Below, in pieces: positions 32,572 to 40,316 of a stretch of 64,000 bases of DNA; within the stretch, counting starts at the first letter, position 1; every line of letters starts with the position of its first letter. Position numbers and translations under genes: made by a program. Source of the stretch: Jiangella sp. DSM 45060. GTDB lineage: Bacteria; Actinomycetota; Actinomycetes; Jiangellales; Jiangellaceae. The notes beneath the pieces are model-generated. The model was not told the DNA's origin, ran no database searches, and was given only the letters and a program-made list of their open reading frames with translations. The stretch lies in the NCBI RefSeq assembly GCF_900105175.1, contig NZ_LT629771.1, forward strand, positions 372,001 through 436,000, in the 5' to 3' direction.

Positions 32572-33882
32572 ATGCGCATCTCCGTCATCGGCACCGGCTA
32601 CCTCGGCGCCGTCCACGCCGTCGGCATGGCCGAGCTGGGCTACACCGTCGTCGGCATCGACGTCGACGCCGAGAAGGTCGCGGCGCTGGCCCGCGGCGAG
32701 GCCCCGTTCTACGAGCCCGGGCTCGACGAGCTGCTGGCCAAGCACTCCGGCACCGGACGCCTGACGTTCACCACCGACTTCGCCGCGGCCGCCGGCGCCG
32801 ACGTCCACTTCGTCTGCGTCGGCACCCCGCAGCGCCGCGACGGCCTGGCCGCCGACATGCGCTACGTCGAGGCGGCCGTCGACTCCCTCGCGCCGCACCT
32901 CGACGCCGCCTGCCTGGTGGTCGGCAAGTCGACGGTGCCGGTGGGTACCGCCGTGGCGCTCGCCGACCGGCTGGCCAAGACGGCGCCCGTCGGGGTCGGC
33001 GCGGAGCTGGCGTGGAACCCCGAGTTCCTGCGCGAGGGGTTCGCCGTCGAGGACACCCTGCACCCCGACCGCCTGGTAATCGGCGTGACGTCCGACGACG
33101 CCGAGCGCAAGCTGCGCGAGGTGTACGCGCAGACCATCGCCGACGGCACCCCCGTCATCGTCTCCGACCTGCCGACGGCGGAGCTGGTGAAGGTGTCCGC
33201 CAACGCGTTCCTGGCCACGAAGATCTCTTTCATCAACGCCATGGCCGAGATCGCCGAGGTGGCCGGCGCCGACGTCACCAAGCTGGCCGACGCCATCGGG
33301 CACGACGCCCGCATCGGCCGCAAGTTCCTCAACGCCGGCATCGGCTTCGGCGGCGGCTGCCTGCCCAAGGACATCCGCGCGTTCATGGCCCGCGCCGGCG
33401 AGCTGGGCGCGTCGCACTCGCTGGCCTTCCTCGCCGAGATCGACGCCATCAACCTGCGCCGCCGCCAGTACGTCGTCGACCTCACCCGCGACCTCGTCGG
33501 CGGCAGCGTCGCCAACCGCCGCATCGCTGTGCTGGGCGCCGCGTTCAAGCCGCACTCCGACGACGTCCGCGACTCGCCCGCGCTGAACATCGCCGGCCAG
33601 CTGCACCTGCAGGGCGCCCGGGTGTCCGTGTACGACCCGAAGGCCACCGACAACGCCCGCAAGGTCTTCCCGACGCTGCCCTACGCCGACTCCGCCGTCG
33701 AGGCCTGCCGCGACGCCAGCGTCGTCCTGCACCTCACCGAGTGGCAGGAGTTCCGCGAGCTCGACCCCGCCGAACTGGCCGGCATCGTCGAGACCCCGCT
33801 CGTCGTCGACGGCCGCAACTGCCTCGACGCCGACGCCTGGCGGGCGGCCGGCTGGACCTACCGGGGCCTCGGCCGCCCCTGA
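32572..33882 (+). CDS. UDP-glucose 6-dehydrogenase (436 aa)
   Basis: UDP-glucose/GDP-mannose dehydrogenase family with N-terminal Rossmann 'RISVIGTGYLGAVHAVGMAELGYTVVGIDVDAEKV', 'GKSTVPVGT', and catalytic Cys263 in FGGGCLPKD, then C-terminal UDP-binding 'VLGAAFKPHSDDVRDSPAL' and 'VSVYDPKA'. These are typical of Ugd. It makes UDP-glucuronate for the wall or capsule polysaccharide encoded downstream. Start ATG 32572 after GGGTGGGA; an in-frame ATG lies at 32560. The long repeat-rich gap after it suggests it ends a transcription unit. Confidence 0.9.
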   Translation: MRISVIGTGYLGAVHAVGMAELGYTVVGIDVDAEKVAALARGEAPFYEPGLDELLAKHSGTGRLTFTTDFAAAAGADVHFVCVGTPQRRDGLAADMRYVEAAVDSLAPHLDAACLVVGKSTVPVGTAVALADRLAKTAPVGVGAELAWNPEFLREGFAVEDTLHPDRLVIGVTSDDAERKLREVYAQTIADGTPVIVSDLPTAELVKVSANAFLATKISFINAMAEIAEVAGADVTKLADAIGHDARIGRKFLNAGIGFGGGCLPKDIRAFMARAGELGASHSLAFLAEIDAINLRRRQYVVDLTRDLVGGSVANRRIAVLGAAFKPHSDDVRDSPALNIAGQLHLQGARVSVYDPKATDNARKVFPTLPYADSAVEACRDASVVLHLTEWQEFRELDPAELAGIVETPLVVDGRNCLDADAWRAAGWTYRGLGRP

Positions 33883-33951
33883 CCCGTGCGGCGGTGACGG
33901 GCGCTGCGAGGCGATGTCGGCGCAGCGATGACGGGCGGCGGCGCGGCGGGC

Positions 33952-34030
33952 GTTCGCGAGCGCGACGTTGTCGGTGCCCGCCCGTAGGGTGGGCCCCACC
34001 CGGGCCGGGAGGGGTCTACCTACCACCGCG
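33952..34030 (+). repeat. 79-bp direct repeat, copy A, with RecA-NDp motif
   Basis: Identical over 79 bp to 34272-34350, exactly 320 bp away. It contains TTGTCGGTG-N8-TAGGGT (33968-33990) followed by the inverted repeat GGGTGGG-C-CCCACCC overlapping the predicted start site. It lies in a gap between convergent genes, so it drives no obvious gene. Confidence 0.85.
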
Positions 34031-34087
34031 ACGCGGCCGACCGGTCCTGCCGAAACCGCGGTCGAGCTGAGGCCGCTGCGGTACGGG

Positions 34088-34257
34088 GGTGGCGGGACGC
34101 GTGGTGGCGGAGGGCTGCCGCGGTGGCGGGACGCGTGGTGGCGGAGGGCTGCTGCGGTGGCGGGACGCGTGGTGGCGGAGGGCTGCTGCGGTGGCGGGAC
34201 GCGTCGTAGCGGAGGACTGCCGCGGTGGCGGGACGCGTCGTAGCGGAGGACTGCCGC
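34088..34257 (+). repeat. Five tandem copies of a 34-bp unit
   Basis: Units begin GGTGGCGGGACGCGT at 34088, 34122, 34156, 34190 and 34224. Copies 1-3 and copies 4-5 form two subtypes (GTGGTGG versus GTCGTAG in the middle). A sixth partial unit starts at 34258. The period is not a multiple of three and no start or Shine-Dalgarno fits, so it is non-coding. There are no spacers, so it is not CRISPR. It lies between the two 79-bp repeats. Confidence 0.9.
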
Positions 34258-34271
34258 GGTGGCTGCGGGGT

Positions 34272-34350
34272 GTTCGCGAGCGCGACGTTGTCGGTGCCCG
34301 CCCGTAGGGTGGGCCCCACCCGGGCCGGGAGGGGTCTACCTACCACCGCG
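34272..34350 (+). repeat. 79-bp direct repeat, copy B, with RecA-NDp motif
   Basis: Perfect copy of 33952-34030. TTGTCGGTG at 34288-34296 and TAGGGT at 34305-34310. The remaining ~110 bp to the end of the LCP gene holds only short GCCGACGACCGGG-like repeats and no gene. The 33883-34462 gap as a whole encodes nothing I can support. Confidence 0.85.
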
Positions 34351-34462
34351 CGACGTGGCCGTGCCGAACCTCGCGGCCCCGCCGACGGTGGCGGCGCCGG
34401 GCCGGCCCCGCCGACGACCGGGCCGCCCCCGCCGACGACCGGGCTGGCTGAGCCGACGACGG

Positions 34463-35737
34463 CTACGGCTGGGCGTCGATGACGGACTGGGGGACGGCGT
34501 CGCCGTTCTGGAGAGCGGTCCACAGCTCGCCCGCGAGTTCGGGGTCCCAGGTGACGGTGTTGCCGACCTCGCCCAGTGGGACGGTGATGGTGTCGCCGGA
34601 ACCGCCGGAGACCGAGCCCATGGCGCGGGCGAACGCGACCATGTCCATGGGGCCGGTGTCCTCGTCGAGCACCAGGGCGTCGCCGCCGGCGAGTGCGGTG
34701 CGGGTCAGCTCGATCGGGTTGACCAGCGTGCCGGGGGATGTGGCCTTGTCGGCGATGGCCGAGATCAGTTCGCGCTGCCGCTGCACCCGGCCGATGTCGG
34801 CGGTGGGGTCGAAGTAGCGCGCCCGGGCGTAGCCGAGCGCGTCGGGGCCGTTGAGCGTCTGGCAGCCGGCCGGGAGGTCGATGTGCGCCTTGTCGTCCTG
34901 GATGGCTTCGTCGAGGCACATCTCGACGCCGCCGAGGGCGTCGACGATGCCGGCGAAGCCGCCGAAGCCGATCTGCACGTAGTCGTCGATGGCGACGCCG
35001 CTGGCCGCCTCGATGGTCTCGACCAGCAGCGGGGCGCCGCCGAACGCGAACGCGGCGTTGATGCGGTTCTCGCCGTGGCCGGGGATGTCGACGACGGAGT
35101 CGCGCGGGATGCTGATCAGCGCGTTGCGCTCGCCGCCGCCGGGGACGCTCAGCAGCATGATGGTGTCGGTGCGCTGGCCCTCGACGCTGCCGGTGCCCAG
35201 CTCGCTCTGCTCCTCGTCGGAGAGGTCCTCGCGGCTGTCCGATCCGACCAGCAGGAACACCCGGCCCTCGGACGTCGCCGAGCCGTGGTCGGACGGGATG
35301 GCGTCGACCTTCTCGATGCGGCCCCACACGTACCAGAGCAGCGCGCCGAGCGCGACGAGGACGACCAGCCAGAACGACAGGAACCAGCGGAGGAACCGGA
35401 CGAAGCCGGAGCGCTTGCGCTTCGGCCGGCCGGGCGGCTCGGCGCCCTCGCGGCGACGACGGGTGGGTGGCGGCGCCGCGGGGGGAGCGCCGGCGCCGTC
35501 GGTCGCGGCCGGGCCGTACGCGTCGGCGGGCATGACGCTGGTGCCGCTGGGCACCGCCGCAGCCGGGGCCGGCCCGGGCTCGTCCTGCGGGCTGTGGGCC
35601 ACACCGCCGCGATAGGAGACGCCGGGGACGTGGCCGGCCTGGTACTCGGTGACCTTGACCTCGGTCCCCCGGGCACCGCCGTCAGCCCCGTATGCCGCCA
35701 TGCCTGCCTCGCCGTCTGGTCGCATCAGCTCGACCAT
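34463..35737 (-). CDS. LytR-CpsA-Psr (LCP) family protein (424 aa)
   Basis: Cytoplasmic Pro/Ala/Gly-rich N-terminus (~120 residues), basic stretch RRRREG...KRKRSG, one membrane helix 'FLRWFLSFWLVVLVALGALLWYVWG', then an extracytoplasmic LCP domain: 'RVFLLVGSDSRED', 'RTDTIMLLSVPGG', 'ALISIPRDSVVDIPGHGENRINAAFAFGG', 'YARARYFDPTADIGRVQRQRELI'. The Asp and Arg residues that bind Mg and the polyprenyl diphosphate are present. Known: LCP proteins join undecaprenyl-linked glycopolymers to peptidoglycan. The first Met could be 35725 or 35737. It fits attachment of the polymer made by this locus. Confidence 0.92.
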   Translation of the reverse strand: MVELMRPDGEAGMAAYGADGGARGTEVKVTEYQAGHVPGVSYRGGVAHSPQDEPGPAPAAAVPSGTSVMPADAYGPAATDGAGAPPAAPPPTRRRREGAEPPGRPKRKRSGFVRFLRWFLSFWLVVLVALGALLWYVWGRIEKVDAIPSDHGSATSEGRVFLLVGSDSREDLSDEEQSELGTGSVEGQRTDTIMLLSVPGGGERNALISIPRDSVVDIPGHGENRINAAFAFGGAPLLVETIEAASGVAIDDYVQIGFGGFAGIVDALGGVEMCLDEAIQDDKAHIDLPAGCQTLNGPDALGYARARYFDPTADIGRVQRQRELISAIADKATSPGTLVNPIELTRTALAGGDALVLDEDTGPMDMVAFARAMGSVSGGSGDTITVPLGEVGNTVTWDPELAGELWTALQNGDAVPQSVIDAQP

Positions 35738-35777
35738 ACCGTCGCCGGACGGCTCTGTAACCTGCCGATCTCGCGTG

Positions 35778-36584
35778 TCAGCCCTGGACGACCACGACAT
35801 CACCGGCGCTCAGGCCGAACTCGGCGGCCGCCGAGCCGCCGTTCACGACCAGCTCCAGGAAGCCCGGCCCGGAGCTGCCGGTGACCAGCGCGGCGACGCC
35901 GACGGGCACGTCGGAGAGCCGCTCGTGGTGACGCACCTTCGTGGCGCCGACGGCGACCCGGTCGCCCGCGACGATGCCGAGGTCAGCGGCGGTGCAGGTC
36001 AGCTTGCAGTTGCCGAAGTTGTCGACGAGCGCGACGCGGACGCCGTCAGGCTGCTCAGGCGCCGCCAGCTCGACGGACGACGACGGCACCGGCCGGTCGT
36101 CGAGCACCCACTTGGCCAGCAGCGGGAGGTACCAGAGGCTGCGGAACTGCGTGGTCGCCAGCCCGGCGGCGTCGGCCGCGCCGATGGACGCCCACTCGGC
36201 CGCCGCCAGCACCGTCGCCGCGTCAGTCACCGAGACGGAGCTCACGCCGAGGTGGCGGCGCACCGGGTCGAGCAGCACCGGGTCGCACGTCGTGAACACG
36301 GTGTGCCGGCCGTGCCGGAACCAGCCGAACGGCGCCCCGTTGGGCCACCGGCCGTCCCGCGGCGCCACGTTGACCAGCGTCACCGTCGGGAAGCCGTCCT
36401 CGCCGAGCAGCCGCGTCGACAGCAGCACGTCCAGCAGCGTCAGCCCGGCCGACTCCAGCGGCGCCGGCCCGTCCAGCGGCAGCAGCACCGGCGACCGCCC
36501 GAACAGCGCCGCCAGGCGGGTGGTCAGCCGGGCCTGCGCGTTGGCGTCGGAACAGTCGGTGAGGTACGTGATCGGCGGATACAT
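35778..36584 (-). CDS. SAM hydroxide adenosyltransferase-like protein (DUF62 family, 268 aa)
   Basis: N-terminal 'PITYLTDCSDANAQARLTTRLAALFG' and C-terminal 'DGVRVALVDNFGNCKLTCTAADLGI' match the two domains of the SAM-dependent halogenase/hydroxide adenosyltransferase family. Members of this family hydrolyse S-adenosylmethionine to adenosine and methionine, and a few chlorinate or fluorinate it. The Asp of the first motif (LTDC) is present. I cannot verify halide selectivity. A short Met-rich ORF and an intrinsic terminator precede it on the same strand, which suggests attenuation control. Confidence 0.8.
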   Translation of the reverse strand: MYPPITYLTDCSDANAQARLTTRLAALFGRSPVLLPLDGPAPLESAGLTLLDVLLSTRLLGEDGFPTVTLVNVAPRDGRWPNGAPFGWFRHGRHTVFTTCDPVLLDPVRRHLGVSSVSVTDAATVLAAAEWASIGAADAAGLATTQFRSLWYLPLLAKWVLDDRPVPSSSVELAAPEQPDGVRVALVDNFGNCKLTCTAADLGIVAGDRVAVGATKVRHHERLSDVPVGVAALVTGSSGPGFLELVVNGGSAAAEFGLSAGDVVVVQG

Positions 36585-36608
36585 GCTTCCCCTCGGGACG
36601 TGGGCATG

Positions 36609-36637
36609 AAAAAAGGCCCCCGCGCGGTGCGGGAGCC
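36609..36637 (-). terminator. Intrinsic terminator (attenuator) upstream of the SAM-hydrolase-like gene
   Basis: On the minus strand: a 9-bp GC stem (GGCTCCCGC / GCGGGGGCC, one G-U pair) with a 5-base loop, directly followed by six T. It lies 25 bp upstream of the DUF62 start codon and 24 bp downstream of a 15-residue leader ORF. No protein-coding gene ends just before it, so it must act on the leader transcript. Confidence 0.85.
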
Positions 36638-36660
36638 CGAGAGACTGACGGTGGGACGCG

Positions 36661-36708
36661 TCAGGCCAGCATCGAACGGCCGCACAAGGAGTGCAGCATT
36701 CGCATCAT
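36661..36708 (-). CDS. Putative Met-rich leader peptide (15 aa)
   Basis: ATG ATG at 36708 opens MMRMLHSLCGRSMLA, stop at 36661-36663. Four of 15 residues are Met. It starts ~20 bases after the predicted transcription start and is followed by an intrinsic terminator before the SAM hydroxide adenosyltransferase-like gene. This is the layout of amino-acid attenuation leaders. Translation itself is not shown by sequence; Shine-Dalgarno complementarity is weak (CACGGCCACGCC). Confidence 0.5.
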   Translation of the reverse strand: MMRMLHSLCGRSMLA

Positions 36709-36733
36709 GGCGTGGCCGTGCGTCACGTCACAG

Positions 36734-36763
36734 ACCGTACCGACGCACTTTCGGCGGGGTCAA
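36734..36763 (-). promoter_or_regulatory. Promoter for the leader/SAM-hydrolase transcript
   Basis: Minus strand: -35 TTGACC (36763-36758), 18-bp spacer, -10 TACGGT (36739-36734). The start would be near 36727, just upstream of the leader ORF. Close to housekeeping sigma consensus. Confidence 0.65.
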
Positions 36764-36780
36764 GCCGTAGCGTGGCGGCC

Positions 36781-37293
36781 ATGAGTCCCGAGGGCCGACC
36801 GGCCTCCGCCGCGCAGACCAGCCTGTCGCGCATCATGACCGCGCTCGACACCAACCTGCTCGGCACCGTGCACGGTGGCGTCATCATGAAGCTCGTCGAC
36901 GACGTCGCGGGCGCGGTGGCGCAGCGGCACTCCGGCGGCCCGGCCGTCACGGCGTCGATGGACGAGATGACGTTTCTCGAGCCGGTGCACGTCGGCAACC
37001 TCGTGCACGCGCACGCGAAGGTGAACTGGACCGGCCGGACGTCGATGGAGGTCGGCGTGCGGGTGGTCGCCGAGCCGTGGAACGAGGTCCGCCCGGCCAC
37101 CGCGGTCGCCACCGCCTACCTCGTGTTCGTCGCGCTCGACCCCGACGGCGCACCGCGCGAGGTGCCGCCGGTGCTGCCGGAGACCGACGAGGACCGCCGC
37201 CGGTTCGCCGAGGCCGAGATCCGCCGTACCCACCGGCTGGCCCGGCGCGCGGCGATCCTGCGCTCCCGCGAGGAGTCCACGCCGACGGCCTGA
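36781..37293 (+). CDS. Hot-dog fold acyl-CoA thioesterase (170 aa)
   Basis: 'SLSRIMTALDTNLLGTVHGGVIMKLVDDVAGAVAQRHSGGPAVTASMDEMTFLEPVHVGNLVHAHAKVNWTGRTSMEVGVRV' is the YciA/BFIT-type hot-dog domain with the HGG motif and active-site Asp (LVDDVAG). A C-terminal Arg/Glu-rich helix follows. ATG 36781 fits; the longer frame from 36691 crosses the divergent leader. It hydrolyses acyl-CoA esters; the physiological substrate is unknown. It is divergent from the leader/DUF62 transcript with promoters back to back. Confidence 0.9.
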   Translation: MSPEGRPASAAQTSLSRIMTALDTNLLGTVHGGVIMKLVDDVAGAVAQRHSGGPAVTASMDEMTFLEPVHVGNLVHAHAKVNWTGRTSMEVGVRVVAEPWNEVRPATAVATAYLVFVALDPDGAPREVPPVLPETDEDRRRFAEAEIRRTHRLARRAAILRSREESTPTA

Positions 37294-37474
37294 CCGATGG
37301 TCTGACCCAGAGTCAACCGAACGACCCCGTTCTGCCTACTCCTGTGACTGATGTGACAGAAGAGGCGCTTGGGCTCGGCGTGCCGCCCGTGAAATCGGCT
37401 CGGCCTGTGGTGATACTGACCAAGCGGCGGGCAACGGGGACCCGCCGGCACGTCCGGTTCGATGGGGGAAGTGC

Positions 37475-39040
37475 ATGACGACAGCGGCACGTCCGCCGGA
37501 TCCACGGCGGGTGCGGGCCCGCCGCGAAGCCATCGCCGCGCTGCGCGCCCAGAAGGCCGAGGCGGCGCGGTTCCGCCGATCGGTGACGCTGGTCGCCCTG
37601 TCCGTCGTCGCCCCCGGCAGCGCGCAGCTGATCGCCGGCCACAAGAAGACCGGCAAGATCGCGCTCGGGATCTACGGCGGGCTGATCGGCGTCCTGCTGC
37701 TGGTGCTGTGGCTGGTGCCGCTGCAGGACCTCGCCGGGCTGGCCGTCCGGCCGTGGCTGCTGACGGCGTTCAAGCTGCTCGCGTTCGGGGTCGCGGCCGC
37801 GTGGATCGTGCTGCTGCTGGACGCGTGGCGGCTCGGCCACCCGCCGGGACTGAGCCAGAAGCACCGGCTGATCATGATCGGCGCGACGCTCGCGCTGGCG
37901 GCCATGGTGTCGACGCCGTTCTTCGTGGCCGCCCGGTACGCGACGGCCGCGCACGACGCCGTCGTCGAGATGTTCCCGTCAGGCCAGGTGGCGGCCGCGA
38001 GCGACGGCCGGCTCAACATCTTGCTGCTCGGTGTCGACGCCGGTGACGGGCGGGTCGGCGTGCGGCCGGACAGCATCAACCTGGTCTCCATCGACGTCCG
38101 CACCGGCGAGCCGGCCATGATCAGCCTGCCGCGCAACCTGGAGAGCGCCCGGTTCCCCGACGGCACGCCCGCCGACGACGAGTTCCCGCGCGGCTTCTCC
38201 GGCGACGGTGACGAGTCCGACTACATGTTGAACGCGACGTGGACCTTCGGCGAGGAGAACCCGGAGCTGTTCGAGGGCCCGTCCGGCCCCGGCCCGACCG
38301 CCGTCAAGCAGGCCGTTGAGGGCACCCTCGGCGTGCCGGTGCACTACTACGTGGCCGTCGACCTGCAGGGCTTCCGCGACATCATCGACGCGATCGGCGG
38401 CATCACCCTCAGGGTGAACGAGGAGTTGCCGATCGGCGACAAGGGCAAGGTGCTCGAGCCCGGGTTGCAGGAGCTCGACGGCTACCACGCGCTCTGGTAC
38501 GCGCGGTCCCGCGAGGGCTCGTCCGACTACGCGCGCATGGCCCGGCAGCGCTGCGTCATCGGCGCGCTGGTCAACCAGGCCGACCCGCAGACCGTGCTGT
38601 CGAACTTCGTCGAGCTGGCCGACGCGTCGAAGTCGGTCATCACCACCGACATCCCGCGCCAGGACCTCGCCAACCTCGTCGACCTCGCGCTGAAGGCGAA
38701 GGACGAGGAGATCACCTCGCTGCAGTTCGTGCCGCCGCTGATCGTGCCGGCCGACCCGGACATCGGGCTCATCCACGACGAGGTCGACGCGCTGCTGTCC
38801 GGCGACGCGAAGCCGGCGCCGTCGGAGACCGCCGCCGAGGAGCCGTCCGACCCGCCCGCCGAGGAGTCCGACGAGCCGTCCGAAGAATCCGAGGAAGCTC
38901 CGACGGAGGAGGCGGCCGACGAGCCGTCGGACGACGGCTCGAAGGACGAAGAGGCCGAGGAGGCCGAGGAGACCGAGGAGACCGAGGAGACCGAGGAGCA
39001 GACGCCGGTCGAGATGTCGTCGGTGTGCTCCTACGAGTGA
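37475..39040 (+). CDS. LCP-family glycopolymer ligase with multi-span N-terminus (521 aa)
   Basis: The N-terminal ~160 residues hold about four membrane helices ('KIALGIYGGLIGVLLLVLWLVPL', 'LLTAFKLLAFGVAAAWIVLLLDAWRLG', 'RLIMIGATLALAAMVSTPFFVAARYA'), unusual for LCP proteins, which normally have one. The LCP domain follows: 'RLNILLLGVDAGDGRVGVRPDSINLVSIDVRTG', 'MISLPRNLESARFP', 'WYARSREGSSDYARMARQRCVIGALV'. The last ~90 residues are strongly acidic (repeated E/D/P/S, then runs of EETEE). The second LCP in this locus may attach the same or another polymer. ATG 37475. The acidic tail may bind cations or position the domain in the wall. Confidence 0.9.
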   Translation: MTTAARPPDPRRVRARREAIAALRAQKAEAARFRRSVTLVALSVVAPGSAQLIAGHKKTGKIALGIYGGLIGVLLLVLWLVPLQDLAGLAVRPWLLTAFKLLAFGVAAAWIVLLLDAWRLGHPPGLSQKHRLIMIGATLALAAMVSTPFFVAARYATAAHDAVVEMFPSGQVAAASDGRLNILLLGVDAGDGRVGVRPDSINLVSIDVRTGEPAMISLPRNLESARFPDGTPADDEFPRGFSGDGDESDYMLNATWTFGEENPELFEGPSGPGPTAVKQAVEGTLGVPVHYYVAVDLQGFRDIIDAIGGITLRVNEELPIGDKGKVLEPGLQELDGYHALWYARSREGSSDYARMARQRCVIGALVNQADPQTVLSNFVELADASKSVITTDIPRQDLANLVDLALKAKDEEITSLQFVPPLIVPADPDIGLIHDEVDALLSGDAKPAPSETAAEEPSDPPAEESDEPSEESEEAPTEEAADEPSDDGSKDEEAEEAEETEETEETEEQTPVEMSSVCSYE

Positions 39041-39048
39041 GCCGGACG

Positions 39049-39189
39049 TCAGGCGCGGCGGGTGCGCAGGAGCACCACCGCGCCGGTCGTCAGCAGCACG
39101 ACGCCGGCGATGATCGCCTCCGGGGGTTCGCCTACGAGGGCGACGCACGGCCGCCGGGAGGGGTCGCCCGATGACGCGGAGTCGATCAC
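39049..39189 (-). CDS. Possible small single-span protein or C-terminal anchor remnant (46 aa)
   Basis: GTG 39189 opens a short frame ending 'EPPEAIIAGVVLLTTGAVVLLRTRRA': one hydrophobic helix and a basic tail, like the end of a sortase-anchored or tail-anchored protein. The stop lies 8 bp from the convergent LCP gene end. No Shine-Dalgarno is convincing. It could be the remnant of a larger wall protein or chance. Confidence 0.25.
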   Translation of the reverse strand: MIDSASSGDPSRRPCVALVGEPPEAIIAGVVLLTTGAVVLLRTRRA

Positions 39190-39230
39190 TGAGCTCCTCG
39201 GTGCCGGCACCGGGTAAGGTGCCAGCCGAC

Positions 39231-40316
39231 ATGAACGCCGCCGATCCCACCCCTTCCGGCCGGCCGGTCGCGCCCGACGAGCGCGTGTGGCCGGCCGTCT
39301 CGGTCATCATGCCCGTGCTCGACGAGGAGCGGCACCTGGCCGAGGCCGTCGCCGGCGTGCTCGCCCAGGAGTACCCGGGCGAGCTGGAGCTGCTGCTGGC
39401 GCTCGGCCCGTCCCGCGACCGCACCGACGAGATCGCCCGCGAGCTGGCCGCCGCCGACCCCCGGGTGCGGCTGGTCGCCAACCCGGCCGGGCGCACCCCC
39501 GCCGGGCTGAACGCGGCCCTCGGCGCCGCGCGGCACGGCGTCGTCGTGCGGGTCGACGGCCACGGCGTGCTGTCCGACCACTACATCCGCACCGCCGTCG
39601 CCGAGTTGGAGCGCACCGGCGCGGCCAACGTCGGCGGCATCATGAACGCCGAGGGGCAGACCGACTTCGAGCGGGCTGTCGCCTGGGCGTACACGTCGCC
39701 GTTCGGGCTGGGCGGGGCGAAGTTCCACCTCGGCGGGCAGGCCGGCCCCGCCGACACCGTCTACCTGGGGGTGTTCCGGCGCGAGGTGCTAGACCGCCTC
39801 GGCGGCTTCGACGAGCACTTCGTCCGCGCCCAGGACTGGGAGCTGAACTACCGCATCCGGGCCGCCGGTGAGACCGTCTGGTTCACGCCCGACCTCGTCG
39901 TCAGCTACCGGCCGCGGCCGAACCTGCGCGCGCTGGCCCGGCAGTTCCTCAAGACCGGCCAGTGGCGGCGCGAGGTGGTCCGCCGCTATCCCGACACCGC
40001 GAACGTCCGCTACCTCGCCGCACCCGCCGTCACGGTCGCCGTCGCCGCCGGGACGGCAGCCGGGCTGGCCGGCCTGGTGGGGCCGTCGTGGCTGCTGATC
40101 GGCTGGCTGGCGCCGGCCGGGTACGCCGCCGGCGTCACCGCCGCCGCGCTGCTGGCCGGTCGCGGGCTGCCGGCGAAGGCGCGCGCCTGGCTGCCGCCCG
40201 TCCTCGCGACGATGCACCTGACGTGGGGCGCCGGGTTCCTCCTGGGATCCCGCGACGCCGCCCGGTCGCGGCGCGCCGACCACGACGCCACGGCCGCGGG
40301 AGGACCGGCGACGTGA
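39231..40316 (+). CDS. Family 2 glycosyltransferase (361 aa)
   Basis: GT-A fold: 'VSVIMPVLDEERHLAEAVAGVLAQEYPGELELLLALGPSRDRTDEIA', then 'VVVRVDGHGVLS' supplying the DxD-like metal site, 'LGVFRREVLDRLGGFDEHFVRAQDWELNYRIRAAG' (ED-like catalytic motif) and 'PRPNLRALARQFLKTGQWR'. It ends with three membrane helices. This matches ExoA/succinoglycan-type GT2 enzymes acting on lipid-linked sugars at the membrane. It is coupled by GTGA to the next glycosyltransferase. Confidence 0.92.
   Translation: MNAADPTPSGRPVAPDERVWPAVSVIMPVLDEERHLAEAVAGVLAQEYPGELELLLALGPSRDRTDEIARELAAADPRVRLVANPAGRTPAGLNAALGAARHGVVVRVDGHGVLSDHYIRTAVAELERTGAANVGGIMNAEGQTDFERAVAWAYTSPFGLGGAKFHLGGQAGPADTVYLGVFRREVLDRLGGFDEHFVRAQDWELNYRIRAAGETVWFTPDLVVSYRPRPNLRALARQFLKTGQWRREVVRRYPDTANVRYLAAPAVTVAVAAGTAAGLAGLVGPSWLLIGWLAPAGYAAGVTAAALLAGRGLPAKARAWLPPVLATMHLTWGAGFLLGSRDAARSRRADHDATAAGGPAT

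Noticed and set aside
31014-34070. 1018-residue plus-strand frame across acyl-CoA dehydrogenase and UDP-glucose dehydrogenase
   Set aside because: It is antisense to one and out of frame with the other real gene, with low-complexity Gly/Arg composition.
34088-34257. 34-bp repeats as a CRISPR array
   Set aside because: Units are directly contiguous with no spacers and no cas genes nearby.
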